Assembly (NCBI RefSeq): GCF_024267655.1
Contig: NZ_CP100595.1
Coordinates: 992,001-1,056,000 of the forward strand
DNA length: 64,000 bases
Direction: 5' to 3'
Source: Arcobacter roscoffensis
GTDB lineage: Bacteria > Campylobacterota > Campylobacteria > Campylobacterales > Arcobacteraceae
The stretch's first letter is position 1, and every line of letters starts with the position of its first letter. Under the pieces are notes generated by a model. The model did no database searches and was not told the origin of the DNA. It worked only from the letters and a program-made list of their open reading frames with translations. Below are positions 51,247 to 60,333 of the stretch, one piece after another. The translations under genes and the position numbers were made by a program.

Positions 51247-51960
51247 TTGACAGAGATTATCTTAGGTTTAGTCACGTTTTTTACATCTGCTATTGCTGCT
51301 ATTGTAGGTCTTGGTGGTGGTATGATGTTGATTGCTGTTCTTCCATCTTTTTTACCTTTAAATGCCATAATTCCAGTACATGGTCTAACTCAAATGTCAA
51401 GCAATGTAAGCCGAGCAGTTTTTGGATACAAAGATATACAGTATGAAACTATTCCAAAGTTTTTAATTGGCTCACTTTTAGGAGTAGGTCTTTTTGCTAG
51501 TATAGTCTCAGTTATTTCACTAGAGTATGTTCCTTTGTTCATAGGAATTTATATACTTCTATCTTTATGGTCAAAAAAGTTTAATAACAAAATCAAAAAG
51601 TTTGAAAACTACTATATCTTAGGCTTTTTTCAATCAGGATTATCCGTAGTTGTTGGTGCAACTGGACCTTTGACACTTACTTTACTTTATAAAGACTATA
51701 TTGATAAAAATAAAGTAGTAGCCACAAGTGCTGCTTTGATGAGCATATCTCATCTTTTAAAAATACTTGTATTTATCTATTTTGGTTTTGTATTTTTTGA
51801 TTATATAGAACTTATAACAGTTATGATAATAGCTGCTATTTTAGGCTCATATGTAGGAACAAAACTAAGAAATAAAATAGATGGAAAAAAGTTTGCTATT
51901 GTTTTAAAAGTTTTATTATCTATTTTAGCTTTTAAGTTGATACTTGGCTTATTTATATAA
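51247..51960 (+). CDS. TauE/SafE-family membrane exporter
   Basis: The 237-residue protein has about seven helices, with the family repeats IAAIVGLGGGMMLIAVLPSFLPLNAIIPVHGLTQMSSNVSR and, in the second half, VVGATGPLTLTLLYKDYIDKNKVVATSA (both in part). The family exports or imports sulfite, sulfoacetate or similar anions. The start is TTG at 51247, supported by GGAG eight bases upstream. It is divergent from the CBU_0592-like gene and convergent with the AEC transporter. The substrate is unknown. Confidence 0.85.
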   Translation: MTEIILGLVTFFTSAIAAIVGLGGGMMLIAVLPSFLPLNAIIPVHGLTQMSSNVSRAVFGYKDIQYETIPKFLIGSLLGVGLFASIVSVISLEYVPLFIGIYILLSLWSKKFNNKIKKFENYYILGFFQSGLSVVVGATGPLTLTLLYKDYIDKNKVVATSAALMSISHLLKILVFIYFGFVFFDYIELITVMIIAAILGSYVGTKLRNKIDGKKFAIVLKVLLSILAFKLILGLFI

Positions 51961-51968
51961 GTTTATTT

Positions 51969-52883
51969 TTAGACAAAATAGTTTAAAACAAAGATTATAA
52001 ACAGTATAGATAGTAAAGTTTGTACTGTTATAATTGAAGACATTAAGTTTATATCTCCACCAAGTTGTCTTGCTAGTACAAAAGAGGAGGGTGCTGTTGG
52101 AAGTACCGCAAAGATGATAAGTATTGAAATCATAAAGTCATCTAAATTAAAAAGTTTAGCTACTAAAAACATGATTATGGGTGTTATGATTAGCTTTGCT
52201 AAATTTGCATTAAATATTTCATTTTTAGATGAGTTTATCTCTTTTAGAACAAGTCCAAAGCCAACTGATAAAAGTCCTAGTGGAAGTGCTGCTGAGCTTA
52301 AAATGGCTAATATTTTATCTGCTATTACAGGAAGCTGTACCCCTAAAAAATTTATCATACCTCCTATGAAGCAAGCTATTATCAAAGGATTTGTGATTAT
52401 TGATTTAAGCAAATATATAAAAGTTAATTTATTGTTATTTATATAAAGTGCAAAACTTGAAATACAAAGTATATTTATAAATGGAATAACAAAAGTCATT
52501 AATATTGCTGCTAAAACAAGACCTTTATCTCCAAAAATAGAATCAACTAAAGCTAAAAAAACGTATGTATTAAATCTAATACCACCTTGTACAATAGATG
52601 TAAAAGCATCACCTTTGAATTTGAATAGTTTATTTATTATAATTAGAAGTATAAAAACAAAGCTAATAGCAAAAATTGCAGTAGCTACAAAGTTTAATCC
52701 ATCTACTCCTTTAAGGTTTGCAGTTGAGAGTTTATAAATCAAAAGTGATGGCATCAAAATAAAGTATGTTAATTTGTCAGCTTGAGGCCAAAACTCTTTT
52801 GATGGGAATTTGATTTTTTTTAAGAAGTAACCAATCATAATCAGCGAAAAGATAGGAATTAGTGCTGTAAAAATATGTATCAT
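51969..52883 (-). CDS. AEC-family (auxin efflux carrier-like) transporter
   Basis: The 304-residue protein has ten predicted helices in two halves, with ALIPIFSLIMIGYFLKKIKFPSKEFW at the start, and LPLGLLSVGFGL and LPTAPSSFVLARQLGGDINLMSSIITVQTL (in part) near the end. Bacterial AEC members move malonate, malate or other organic anions. The substrate is unknown. It is divergent from the PAS kinase gene; the gap holds TTGAAAC repeats, which might also affect it. Confidence 0.88.
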   Translation of the reverse strand: MIHIFTALIPIFSLIMIGYFLKKIKFPSKEFWPQADKLTYFILMPSLLIYKLSTANLKGVDGLNFVATAIFAISFVFILLIIINKLFKFKGDAFTSIVQGGIRFNTYVFLALVDSIFGDKGLVLAAILMTFVIPFINILCISSFALYINNNKLTFIYLLKSIITNPLIIACFIGGMINFLGVQLPVIADKILAILSSAALPLGLLSVGFGLVLKEINSSKNEIFNANLAKLIITPIIMFLVAKLFNLDDFMISILIIFAVLPTAPSSFVLARQLGGDINLMSSIITVQTLLSILFIIFVLNYFV

Positions 52884-52912
52884 AGTTACTCCTTAACTTT
52901 GCTTTATAAAAA

Positions 52913-52951
52913 GTTTCAATATAATCTAAACAATTGAAACAATTTTGAAAC
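52913..52951. promoter_or_regulatory. TTGAAAC repeats before the PAS kinase
   Basis: TTGAAAC occurs at 52934-52940 and 52945-52951, an 11-base period, and in inverted form GTTTCAA at 52913-52919. The same sequence TTGAAACAATTTTGAAAC precedes the TAXI gene. This fits a shared site of the OmpR-family regulator encoded here, with autoregulation. Confidence 0.7.
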
Positions 52952-52990
52952 TTTAGAATTATAGATTAAAAATATATAGGATAAGATTAA

Positions 52991-55600
52991 ATGCTTTTTA
53001 AAAATGAAAAAAAATACACTCTTTATGATATACAAAAGCTTTTTTCTCAAATCCCTGTGATATTTATAATGATATTTGCAAGTTTATTTATTGTAATTTC
53101 ATATTTTATTTTAGAAGCTAAAGAAAATAGAGAAATAGATCTTTTAAAACAAAAATCTTTTTTAAGCTATAAGTTTGAAAAAAAAGAACAAATTATTGAT
53201 TTTAAGTCAAAAGTAGAAGAGCAGCTAAAAGAAGGCTTTTTAGAAGAAGAAACTTTATTAAAAAAAGTAACTTATAAAGCTATTGGTTATTTAGAATCAA
53301 ACTCTTTATCAAAGTTTGATTTACTTACAGATTATTTACAAAAAATAGAAAAACAAAACCACATAGAACTAGTAGTATTTACAAAAGATAATCTAAATAT
53401 TTTATATGGAAAAGATTCAATTAGTTATTTACAAAAGTTAATATTTAATTCAGATACAAAAAATCATGAAAATATAACATTGAAGTATATTTACTCTCAA
53501 GGGCAAAGTAACCTTCAATATTGGAAGGATGATTTAAAAAGAACAGTTAGATTAAGCTTTTTTGATAAGATAACTATAAATGGCTATGAGTATTTTGTGG
53601 GTTCATTTTCTACTATTAATTCCATAAAAGAAATCACTAAAAGCTCTATAATGAGCACAATTTCAAATCAAAATTATGATATATGGTTTTATGATATTAT
53701 CTCCCAAGATACTTTTAATTTTAATGCTAAGAAAAAAAATATAAAATCTAATGAACTACTTAAAAATAAAGATGATAATATCTCATATAAGATTTTAGAA
53801 CATTATTTTAAAGATTATGAATATAATAAAAAATTTAAAGATTATACCTACTTTTATGATAAGTATAATTTTTTGATAGTAAGTTTTTATGATGAAAATG
53901 AAATCAACGATGAAATGAAATATACTGTAAAACAAATAAAAAAAGAGTATCTAAATCAGTTTTTTCAAATATCAACATTGATTATAATTATAACTACTGT
54001 TTTTATACTTTTTACATATATCTTCTCTAATTTTATTAAAAATATTTTCAATGAATACAATGATGAACTTGAAGGTAAAACTTTATCTTTGGAGCATTGG
54101 AAAAAAAGATTTGAACTTGCTATTATTGCTTCAAATGATGGATTATGGGATATTGATTTCAAAACTAAAAAGATATACTTTTCTGATAAATGGCTTGAAA
54201 TGTTTGCTTATGAAAAGCAAGAATTACAAACATTTTCAGATTGGTTTGAACTAATTCATAATGAAGATAAAAAAAATGTAGAAAAGCTTTTTGATAAAAT
54301 CTTTGCAAAAGTTGATGATACTTTTATTTGTGAGTATAGACTAAAAACAAAAAATGATGGTTTCAAATGGGTACTTGCACGTGGAAAAGCCTTTGTAAAT
54401 GACAAAAACGAACTAGATAGAATGCTTATGATGTCAATGGATATAGATAAAAATAAAAGAATGAAAAAAGAACTTTTAGATGTTGAATATCTTGTTGAAG
54501 ATGGGAAAATCGTAATCTTTAAACTTAAAAATGATGAGAATTTATCAGTTCAATATATCTCAAATAGTATTAAGTCTTTTGGCTATACAAAAAAGAATTT
54601 TGAACAAAAAGAAATGAATTTTTTAAATCTAATTCATAAAGAAGATACAAACAAAGTTCAAGTAGCAATAAATGCAGCACTTAAAAATGATCTTCCAAAT
54701 TTTACAGTTGTATGTAGAGTAAAAAATGCAGCAAATGAAACTAGATGGATTTCATCAAGAGTAATACTTATCAAAAATCATTCAGGAAAAGTTTCTCATT
54801 TTTACGGTTATATAAATGACATAACAAAAATCAAGTTAAGTGAAGAAGACCTAAAACTAAAAGTTGAAGATGAAGTAAAGAAAAATAGAGAAAAAGATAG
54901 AATTTTAATTCAACAAAGTAAGTTAGCAGCTATGGGAGAAATGCTTGGAAATATAGCACACCAGTGGAGGCAGCCTCTAAATAATATCTCTTTAATCATG
55001 CAGTTTTTAAGAGATAACTATAAAAATGAAGCAGTTAGTGAGCAAAAACTAGATAAGTTTATGAATAAAGCAAATAAACATATAGAGTATATGAGTGAAA
55101 CAATAGATGATTTTAGAAACTTCTATAAACCCTCAAAAACTCAAGATAAATTTAGCATAAAAGATTGTATAAACACACTTTTATATATGATAAAAAATCA
55201 GTATGAAAGTGATGGTGTTAGAATAGAGTTTGAATGTGAAGATATAATAATCATTAACTATGAAAATGAATTAAAGCAAGCATTACTGAATATCTTAAAC
55301 AATGCAAAAGATGCTTTATTAATCAAAAAAGAGAATAAAAAGTTTGATGCAACTATCAAAATAGTAGTAAAGAAACAAGATGATAAACTAAAAATAGAAA
55401 TCTTAAATAACGGTGATAATATTAAAAATGATATAATAGATAGGATTTTTGAACCCTATTTTACTACAAAGTTTGAGACTCAAGGTACGGGAATAGGGCT
55501 TTATATGACAAAATCAATAATTGAGACAAATATGAAAGGAAAAATTCAAGTTGAAAATATAAAAGATGGTGTGAAGTTTATAATCACATTAAATATTTGA
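52991..55600 (+). CDS. Membrane sensor histidine kinase with two PAS domains
   Basis: The 869-residue protein has a helix (about 20-42), a large periplasmic sensor (about 43-325) of Cache-like type, a second helix (about 327-348), PAS 1 (about 370-490, NDGLWDIDFKTKKIYFSDKWLEMF, in part), PAS 2 (about 505-620) and a kinase core. The H-box is GEMLGNIAHQWRQPLNNISL and the HATPase closes with GTGIGLYMTKSII. AGGA lies 8 bases before the ATG. It is followed after 15 bases by its response-regulator gene. The shared repeats suggest that the pair controls the TAXI-TRAP operon. Confidence 0.92.
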   Translation: MLFKNEKKYTLYDIQKLFSQIPVIFIMIFASLFIVISYFILEAKENREIDLLKQKSFLSYKFEKKEQIIDFKSKVEEQLKEGFLEEETLLKKVTYKAIGYLESNSLSKFDLLTDYLQKIEKQNHIELVVFTKDNLNILYGKDSISYLQKLIFNSDTKNHENITLKYIYSQGQSNLQYWKDDLKRTVRLSFFDKITINGYEYFVGSFSTINSIKEITKSSIMSTISNQNYDIWFYDIISQDTFNFNAKKKNIKSNELLKNKDDNISYKILEHYFKDYEYNKKFKDYTYFYDKYNFLIVSFYDENEINDEMKYTVKQIKKEYLNQFFQISTLIIIITTVFILFTYIFSNFIKNIFNEYNDELEGKTLSLEHWKKRFELAIIASNDGLWDIDFKTKKIYFSDKWLEMFAYEKQELQTFSDWFELIHNEDKKNVEKLFDKIFAKVDDTFICEYRLKTKNDGFKWVLARGKAFVNDKNELDRMLMMSMDIDKNKRMKKELLDVEYLVEDGKIVIFKLKNDENLSVQYISNSIKSFGYTKKNFEQKEMNFLNLIHKEDTNKVQVAINAALKNDLPNFTVVCRVKNAANETRWISSRVILIKNHSGKVSHFYGYINDITKIKLSEEDLKLKVEDEVKKNREKDRILIQQSKLAAMGEMLGNIAHQWRQPLNNISLIMQFLRDNYKNEAVSEQKLDKFMNKANKHIEYMSETIDDFRNFYKPSKTQDKFSIKDCINTLLYMIKNQYESDGVRIEFECEDIIIINYENELKQALLNILNNAKDALLIKKENKKFDATIKIVVKKQDDKLKIEILNNGDNIKNDIIDRIFEPYFTTKFETQGTGIGLYMTKSIIETNMKGKIQVENIKDGVKFIITLNI

Positions 55601-55615
55601 AACAGGATATAAAAA

Positions 55616-56323
55616 ATGAGTGAAATAATTACAAGAGTTTTATTAGTAGAAGATGAAGAAGATGCAAGAGAAATATTGGAGTTTTATTTAGATACGATTT
55701 TTGATGAAGTGCAAATCGCTTGTGATGGAGAACAAGGTTTAGAGCTATATAAAAAATATCATGATGAAAATAAAACCTTTGACTTAGTTCTAACAGATAT
55801 AAAAATGCCAAATAAAGATGGTCTTTCAATGATTGATGATATAACAGTTTTAAATGAAAATCAAAAGTTCATCATAGTATCAGCATATAAAGATGAAGAA
55901 TACCTATTTCGATCAATAGGACTAAATGTAATCTCATATTTCGTTAAACCCCTAGAAGTAAAAACAGTAATGGAAATGTTAAAAAAAGTAAAAACAAAAG
56001 TCCTAGAAGATAAATCATCAAAACAAGAAGACTTAGATGAAGTAATAAAGCTAAATCAGACCTACTCATATAATAGAAAAACAAATTTATTATACAAAAA
56101 TGATGAGCTAATAAATCTATCAAAAAAAGAGACATTATTAATACAAGCTCTAATCACAAATATAAAAGAGATAAAAACAAAAGAGTACCTAAAAGAGTTC
56201 ATCTGGAATGACTCAAATACCTCAGATGCCACAATGCGTACAGTTATTAAAAGAGTAAAAGATAAAGTATCAGATGATGACTTTATTGTTTCTAAGAAAG
56301 GGCTTGGTTATATAGTTGAGTAA
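55616..56323 (+). CDS. OmpR-family response regulator
   Basis: The 235-residue protein has a receiver with E12-D13-E14, phospho-acceptor D61 in LVLTDIKMPNKDG and K111 in SYFVKPLEV. A C-terminal winged helix has KKETLLIQALITN, DATMRTVIKRVKDKV and VSKKGLGYIVE. OmpR-family proteins bind 11-bp direct repeats, as found before its kinase gene and the TAXI gene. It is co-transcribed with the kinase. Confidence 0.92.
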   Translation: MSEIITRVLLVEDEEDAREILEFYLDTIFDEVQIACDGEQGLELYKKYHDENKTFDLVLTDIKMPNKDGLSMIDDITVLNENQKFIIVSAYKDEEYLFRSIGLNVISYFVKPLEVKTVMEMLKKVKTKVLEDKSSKQEDLDEVIKLNQTYSYNRKTNLLYKNDELINLSKKETLLIQALITNIKEIKTKEYLKEFIWNDSNTSDATMRTVIKRVKDKVSDDDFIVSKKGLGYIVE

Positions 56324-56384
56324 TAGAACTTTGTAATACTAATTGAATTAGAACTAACACACCCTTTTTTAGTATTGTTTTTCT

Positions 56385-56648
56385 TTATACATCTAATTTG
56401 ATTTTATTAGAAGCGAACTGATGTATAAGCATCTGAATTAGTGTTTGATATGGGATAGAGTTTTCTAAAGCTTTCTTTTTTAGTTCATAAATATCATTTT
56501 CATTTATTCTTATAGATATTGCTTTTTTCTTTTGATTTTTTATGTATGACTGTAGTTCTTTTAATCTATCTTCTTTATTGTTTCTGCTTTCCCATTCGTT
56601 ATTTTCAACACTTTGCAAAATATCATTTTCAAATTTGTCAAGAGTCAT
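56385..56648 (-). CDS. Antitoxin of a BrnTA/CopG-type pair
   Basis: The 87-residue protein is charged, with a C-terminal ribbon-helix-helix-like segment AISIRINENDIYELKKKALENSIPYQTLIQMLIHQF (in part), the usual pattern of CopG-type antitoxins that act on DNA and toxin. The N-terminal part (KFENDILQSVENNEWES) is typical of antitoxins paired with BrnT-like toxins. It overlaps the upstream toxin gene by 11 bases. It probably represses the operon. Confidence 0.82.
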   Translation of the reverse strand: MTLDKFENDILQSVENNEWESRNNKEDRLKELQSYIKNQKKKAISIRINENDIYELKKKALENSIPYQTLIQMLIHQFASNKIKLDV

Positions 56649-56940
56649 TTTTTGCTCCTTTATTATATTTTTTATTCATTTGTCTTGAAGGTATAATCGT
56701 TTTTAAAAATATTGATTTTTCATCTTCTACATAAGGAACTAAATATACATAATCTTTTATTTTTATTAAAATTATAAAAATATTTTGATTTGGATATTTG
56801 TTTTTATTTGGATGTTCTATATCATCCAATAGATTACCCTCTTCAATACTTAAAATCACATCTTCAAAACTAATATTTCTATCTCTCTTCAGAATTTCAT
56901 TTTTTTCTAAAGAATATCTTATAGTTTTATTTTTAAACAT
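56638..56940 (-). CDS. BrnT-like toxin
   Basis: The 100-residue protein has the BrnT/RelE-like order: N-terminal KNEILKRDRNISFEDVILSIEEGNLLDDIEHPN (in part), then the strands IFIILIKIKDYVYLVPYVEDE and the closing FLKTIIPSRQMNKKYNKG. The family comprises ribonuclease toxins that stop translation. It lies before its antitoxin with an 11-base overlap. The pair sits between the response-regulator gene and the TAXI gene and looks like an insertion there. Confidence 0.8.
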   Translation of the reverse strand: MFKNKTIRYSLEKNEILKRDRNISFEDVILSIEEGNLLDDIEHPNKNKYPNQNIFIILIKIKDYVYLVPYVEDEKSIFLKTIIPSRQMNKKYNKGAKNDS

Positions 56941-57259
56941 AATTAATCCTATATATACAATGTATTTTATATTCTTTTATTTTTATTGTCAAGTTATTTT
57001 AGCAATTAAATTTTAGTAGTATTGTTTTTATGTCAAATTGTAATAATTTTATATTTTAAATCATTATTTATATTTGATTTTAAGTAAATATAGATTCTGT
57101 AAAGTTTCAAAGTTAATAGATTTTTTGTATATAATAAATGATAAATCTCCCATAAATAAGGATGTTTAAAACAAATTTATAAATTTGAAACAATTTTGAA
57201 ACAATTTTGTTTCAAAATGTGTTATACTTCTTCTAGTACAAAAACTAAGGAGAAATAAG
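56941..57259. promoter_or_regulatory. Intergenic region before the TAXI gene with TTGAAAC repeats
   Basis: The 319-base gap has no gene. TTGAAAC lies at 57185-57191 and 57196-57202 (11-base period), followed by inverted GTTTCAA at 57209-57215, just before the -10 box TATACT at 57223-57228. A further GTTTCAA lies at 57104-57110. The repeats match those before the PAS kinase gene. Their place over the -35 region fits activation by an OmpR-type regulator. AAGGAG gives the TAXI start. Confidence 0.72.
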
Positions 57260-58279
57260 ATGTCTAAAATATCAATCTTAAAAAAACTTTTTGTTACATC
57301 AGCAATCACAGCTACAATGATTACTGGTGCCAATGCAGCAAAAAAAGAGTCTAAGTATGTAATTGCAACGGCAAGTACAGGTGGAACTTACTATCCAGTA
57401 GGTGTTGGAATTGCAACTATTGCTTCACTTAAATTAGCAAAAAAACATAAAACAACATTTTCTGCTATCACATCTGCTGGAAGTGGTGAAAATGTAGATA
57501 TGCTTCAAAAAGGTGAAGTAAACTTTGCTATTTTACAAGGGCTTTTTGGTTCTATGGCTTGGCAAGGAAAAGCTAAATATGAAGGTCAGCCAAAGAAAAA
57601 CTTAAGATCTATTACTATGTTATGGCAAAATGTTGAGCAGTTTACTATAAGAAAAGAGTTTGCTAAAACTGGAAATATTATGGATTTACAAAATCTTTAT
57701 GATGAAAGATTCTCAATTGGTGGAAGAAGTTCTGGTTCAAGGGTTTCAGCTGAAACTATTATGAGCTCATTAGATGTAGACTTTAATAAAATGAATATTC
57801 AATACTTAGGGTATACTCCCTCATCAACTGCTCTTCAAGATGGTAAAATCGATGGTATGAACACTCCCTCAGGACCTCCAACATCAGCTGTTACAAATGC
57901 TTTTGCTTCTATTGGAAATGATAAAATTAAAGTTTTAGATTTTAATGAAAAAGATTTAAAGAAAATCAACGACAACTATCCTGTATGGACTCCATTTACT
58001 ATTAAATCAGGTACATATCCAGGACAAACAGAAGATATCAATACAATCGCACAACCAAACTTATTAGTTGTTACAAAAGATACACCAGAAGAGACAGTAT
58101 ATCTTTTAACTAAAACGATTTATGAAAACTTACCATTTTTAAATAGTGTTCATAAAGCTACAAAAGCAATGAGTTTAGACAAAGCAATTTCAGGTCTTCC
58201 TATGCCCCTACATCCAGGTGCAGTAAGATTTTATAAAGAACAAGGTATTAAAATCCCAGCTACTTTAATGGCAAAATAA
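57260..58279 (+). CDS. TAXI-family TRAP transporter binding protein
   Basis: The 339-residue precursor has a signal peptide (cleavage after TGANA) and the TAXI pattern YVIATASTGGTYYPVGVGIATI, SAGSGENVDMLQKGEVNFAILQG and SIGGRSSGSRVSAETIM (parts). TAXI proteins bind small dicarboxylates or amino acids such as glutamate or 2-oxoglutarate and hand them to a DctQM membrane unit. The next gene is that unit. The following LUD and 2-hydroxyglutarate-oxidase-like genes suggest a 2-hydroxy acid as ligand; this is inference. Confidence 0.92.
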   Translation: MSKISILKKLFVTSAITATMITGANAAKKESKYVIATASTGGTYYPVGVGIATIASLKLAKKHKTTFSAITSAGSGENVDMLQKGEVNFAILQGLFGSMAWQGKAKYEGQPKKNLRSITMLWQNVEQFTIRKEFAKTGNIMDLQNLYDERFSIGGRSSGSRVSAETIMSSLDVDFNKMNIQYLGYTPSSTALQDGKIDGMNTPSGPPTSAVTNAFASIGNDKIKVLDFNEKDLKKINDNYPVWTPFTIKSGTYPGQTEDINTIAQPNLLVVTKDTPEETVYLLTKTIYENLPFLNSVHKATKAMSLDKAISGLPMPLHPGAVRFYKEQGIKIPATLMAK

Positions 58280-58293
58280 TTTTAAGAAATAGA

Positions 58294-58327
58294 CATACCA
58301 AAAGAAGATTTCTTCTTTTGGTGTATG
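58294..58327 (+). repeat. Intercistronic stem-loop between TAXI and TRAP permease genes
   Basis: CATACCAAAAGAAGA pairs with TCTTCTTTTGGTGTATG with a two-base bulge and a TT turn, about 15 bp. No T-run follows. As after urtA, it lies right behind a binding-protein gene and probably stabilises that message. Confidence 0.7.
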
Positions 58328-58383
58328 GATTATATAAGTAATTATAAATTGTTTATGTAGTTTATATATTTTAGGAAAAAAAG

Positions 58384-60333
58384 ATGATAAAAATAAAATA
58401 CTTTAAAGAAATTACCTTTATTTACGCAATCTTTATATCATTATTTCATTTTGGTATAAATGTTTGGGGTGGATTAAGTGATTTATGGTTTAACTCCGCG
58501 CACTTTGCACTTTTGGCTTCACTTGGATTTTTGACATATGAAGCAAGTAAAAATGAAAATCAAGTTTCCATTTTAAATTTAGTCTTTGCAGTTTTGTCAT
58601 TGGCTACTTTTATATATATGATGGCTTTTGAAGAGAGCCTTTATGCCGTTGCTAATGGTCAAATGAGAACAAGTGATTTAATAGTAGCTTCAATGACAAT
58701 TGTTTTAGCTATTGAGATGGTTAGAAAATCAACAGGTTATGTAATTCCTTCCATTATCGTGTTTTGTATTGCATATTTGCTATTTTTAGGTCAGCATTTT
58801 GAAGGTGTTTTTGCTTTTGGTGGAATGACTGTAGATAGATTTTTATATAGAATGTTCTATACAAATGAAGGTTTATTTGGTCCAATTGCAACAATTTCTT
58901 CAACATATGTATTTATGTTTATTCTTTTTGCTGCTTTCTTATTAAAATCAGGAGCAGGGGACTTTATAGTAGATGTGGCAAATGCTGTTGCTGGTAAATA
59001 TACAGGTGGAACTGGTCATGTTGCTGTTATCTCTTCAGCTATGATGGGAACAATCTCAGGTTCAGCAGTTGCAAATACCGTATCAACTGGATCTATTACA
59101 ATTCCTATGATGCAAAAAGCAGGATTCAAATCCAAATTCGCAGCAGCAGTTGAAGCAGCAGCTAGTACGGGTGGACAAATCATGCCTCCTATTATGGGAG
59201 CAGGGGCTTTTATCATGGCTCAGATGACTCATATTCCATTTGTTACTATTATTTCTGTATCTATTTTACCTGCTATTTTATATTTTGCTTCTATTGCATT
59301 TTATATAAATATTCATGCAAAAGAAAATAATGTAAGAGGTGAAAAAAGTGATGTTAAAATCCTTCCTATTTTAAGAGAAGGTTTTCACTTTATTATTCCA
59401 CTTTCTACTTTAGTTGGATTATTAATTTATGGATTTACTCCTACTTATGCAGCTGGTATTGCAATAGTTGCAATTGTTTTATCTTCATATCTTACAAAAA
59501 ATAAAAGAATGGGTATAAAAGAGATTTTAGGTGCTTTAGCCCTTGGTTCTCAAAATATGATTGTAACAGGTGTTTTACTTATTGCAGTTGGAATCATAGT
59601 AGGGATTATTAATATTTCAGGTATTGGTATTACTTTCTCTCAGTTAATTATGGAATGGTCTGGTAATTCACTATTAATCGCAATTGTATTAGTTGCTATT
59701 GCTTCTCTTATTTTAGGGATGGGATTGCCTGTAACTGCATCTTATGTTGTATTATCGGTACTATCAGCACCAGCATTAGTTGGTCTTATGCTAAGTCCTG
59801 AAATGGCAGCTTTAGTAAATGCAGGTATTCAAATTCCTGAAGTTACTATGTATTTATTATCAGCACACTTGATAATCTTTTGGTTATCACAAGATTCTAA
59901 CCTTACACCACCTGTGTGTCTTGCAGCATTTGCAGCAGCTGCAATTGCAAAAACACCACCAATGGCTACAGGTATGACTTCTTGGAAAGTTGGAAAAGGT
60001 ATGTATATTATTCCACTACTTTTTGCCTTCACTCCTCTTATCAATGGTACTTGGTTTGAGAGATTTGAGGTATTTGGATTTGCTTTATTTGGAATCATGG
60101 CATTTTCCATTGTTATGGAAGGATACTGGGATAAAAAAATGAGTATTTTAGAAAGAGTTGTATTTGCTGTTGCAGCTGTTCTTTTACTTACTCCTGATAG
60201 TGCTTTTGGTCTTGAAAGTTATTTAGGTTTAATTCAAAATACGCATATCTTAGGATTTGGGATTTTTGCTGTATCTATGGTAATGCATAAAATTTTATCA
60301 AAGGAGGAGAGAGCTTATGCAAAAGCTAATTAA
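58384..60333 (+). CDS. TRAP transporter fused permease (DctQM type)
   Basis: The 649-residue protein has about 16 helices: four or five of the small DctQ-like unit and the large DctM unit, with GGTGHVAVISSAMMGTISGSAVANTVSTGSITIPMM and STGGQIMPPIMGAGAFIMA (parts). The fused permease is the standard partner of TAXI proteins. It couples substrate uptake to sodium or protons. It overlaps the LUD-domain gene by 17 bases. Confidence 0.93.
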   Translation: MIKIKYFKEITFIYAIFISLFHFGINVWGGLSDLWFNSAHFALLASLGFLTYEASKNENQVSILNLVFAVLSLATFIYMMAFEESLYAVANGQMRTSDLIVASMTIVLAIEMVRKSTGYVIPSIIVFCIAYLLFLGQHFEGVFAFGGMTVDRFLYRMFYTNEGLFGPIATISSTYVFMFILFAAFLLKSGAGDFIVDVANAVAGKYTGGTGHVAVISSAMMGTISGSAVANTVSTGSITIPMMQKAGFKSKFAAAVEAAASTGGQIMPPIMGAGAFIMAQMTHIPFVTIISVSILPAILYFASIAFYINIHAKENNVRGEKSDVKILPILREGFHFIIPLSTLVGLLIYGFTPTYAAGIAIVAIVLSSYLTKNKRMGIKEILGALALGSQNMIVTGVLLIAVGIIVGIINISGIGITFSQLIMEWSGNSLLIAIVLVAIASLILGMGLPVTASYVVLSVLSAPALVGLMLSPEMAALVNAGIQIPEVTMYLLSAHLIIFWLSQDSNLTPPVCLAAFAAAAIAKTPPMATGMTSWKVGKGMYIIPLLFAFTPLINGTWFERFEVFGFALFGIMAFSIVMEGYWDKKMSILERVVFAVAAVLLLTPDSAFGLESYLGLIQNTHILGFGIFAVSMVMHKILSKEERAYAKAN

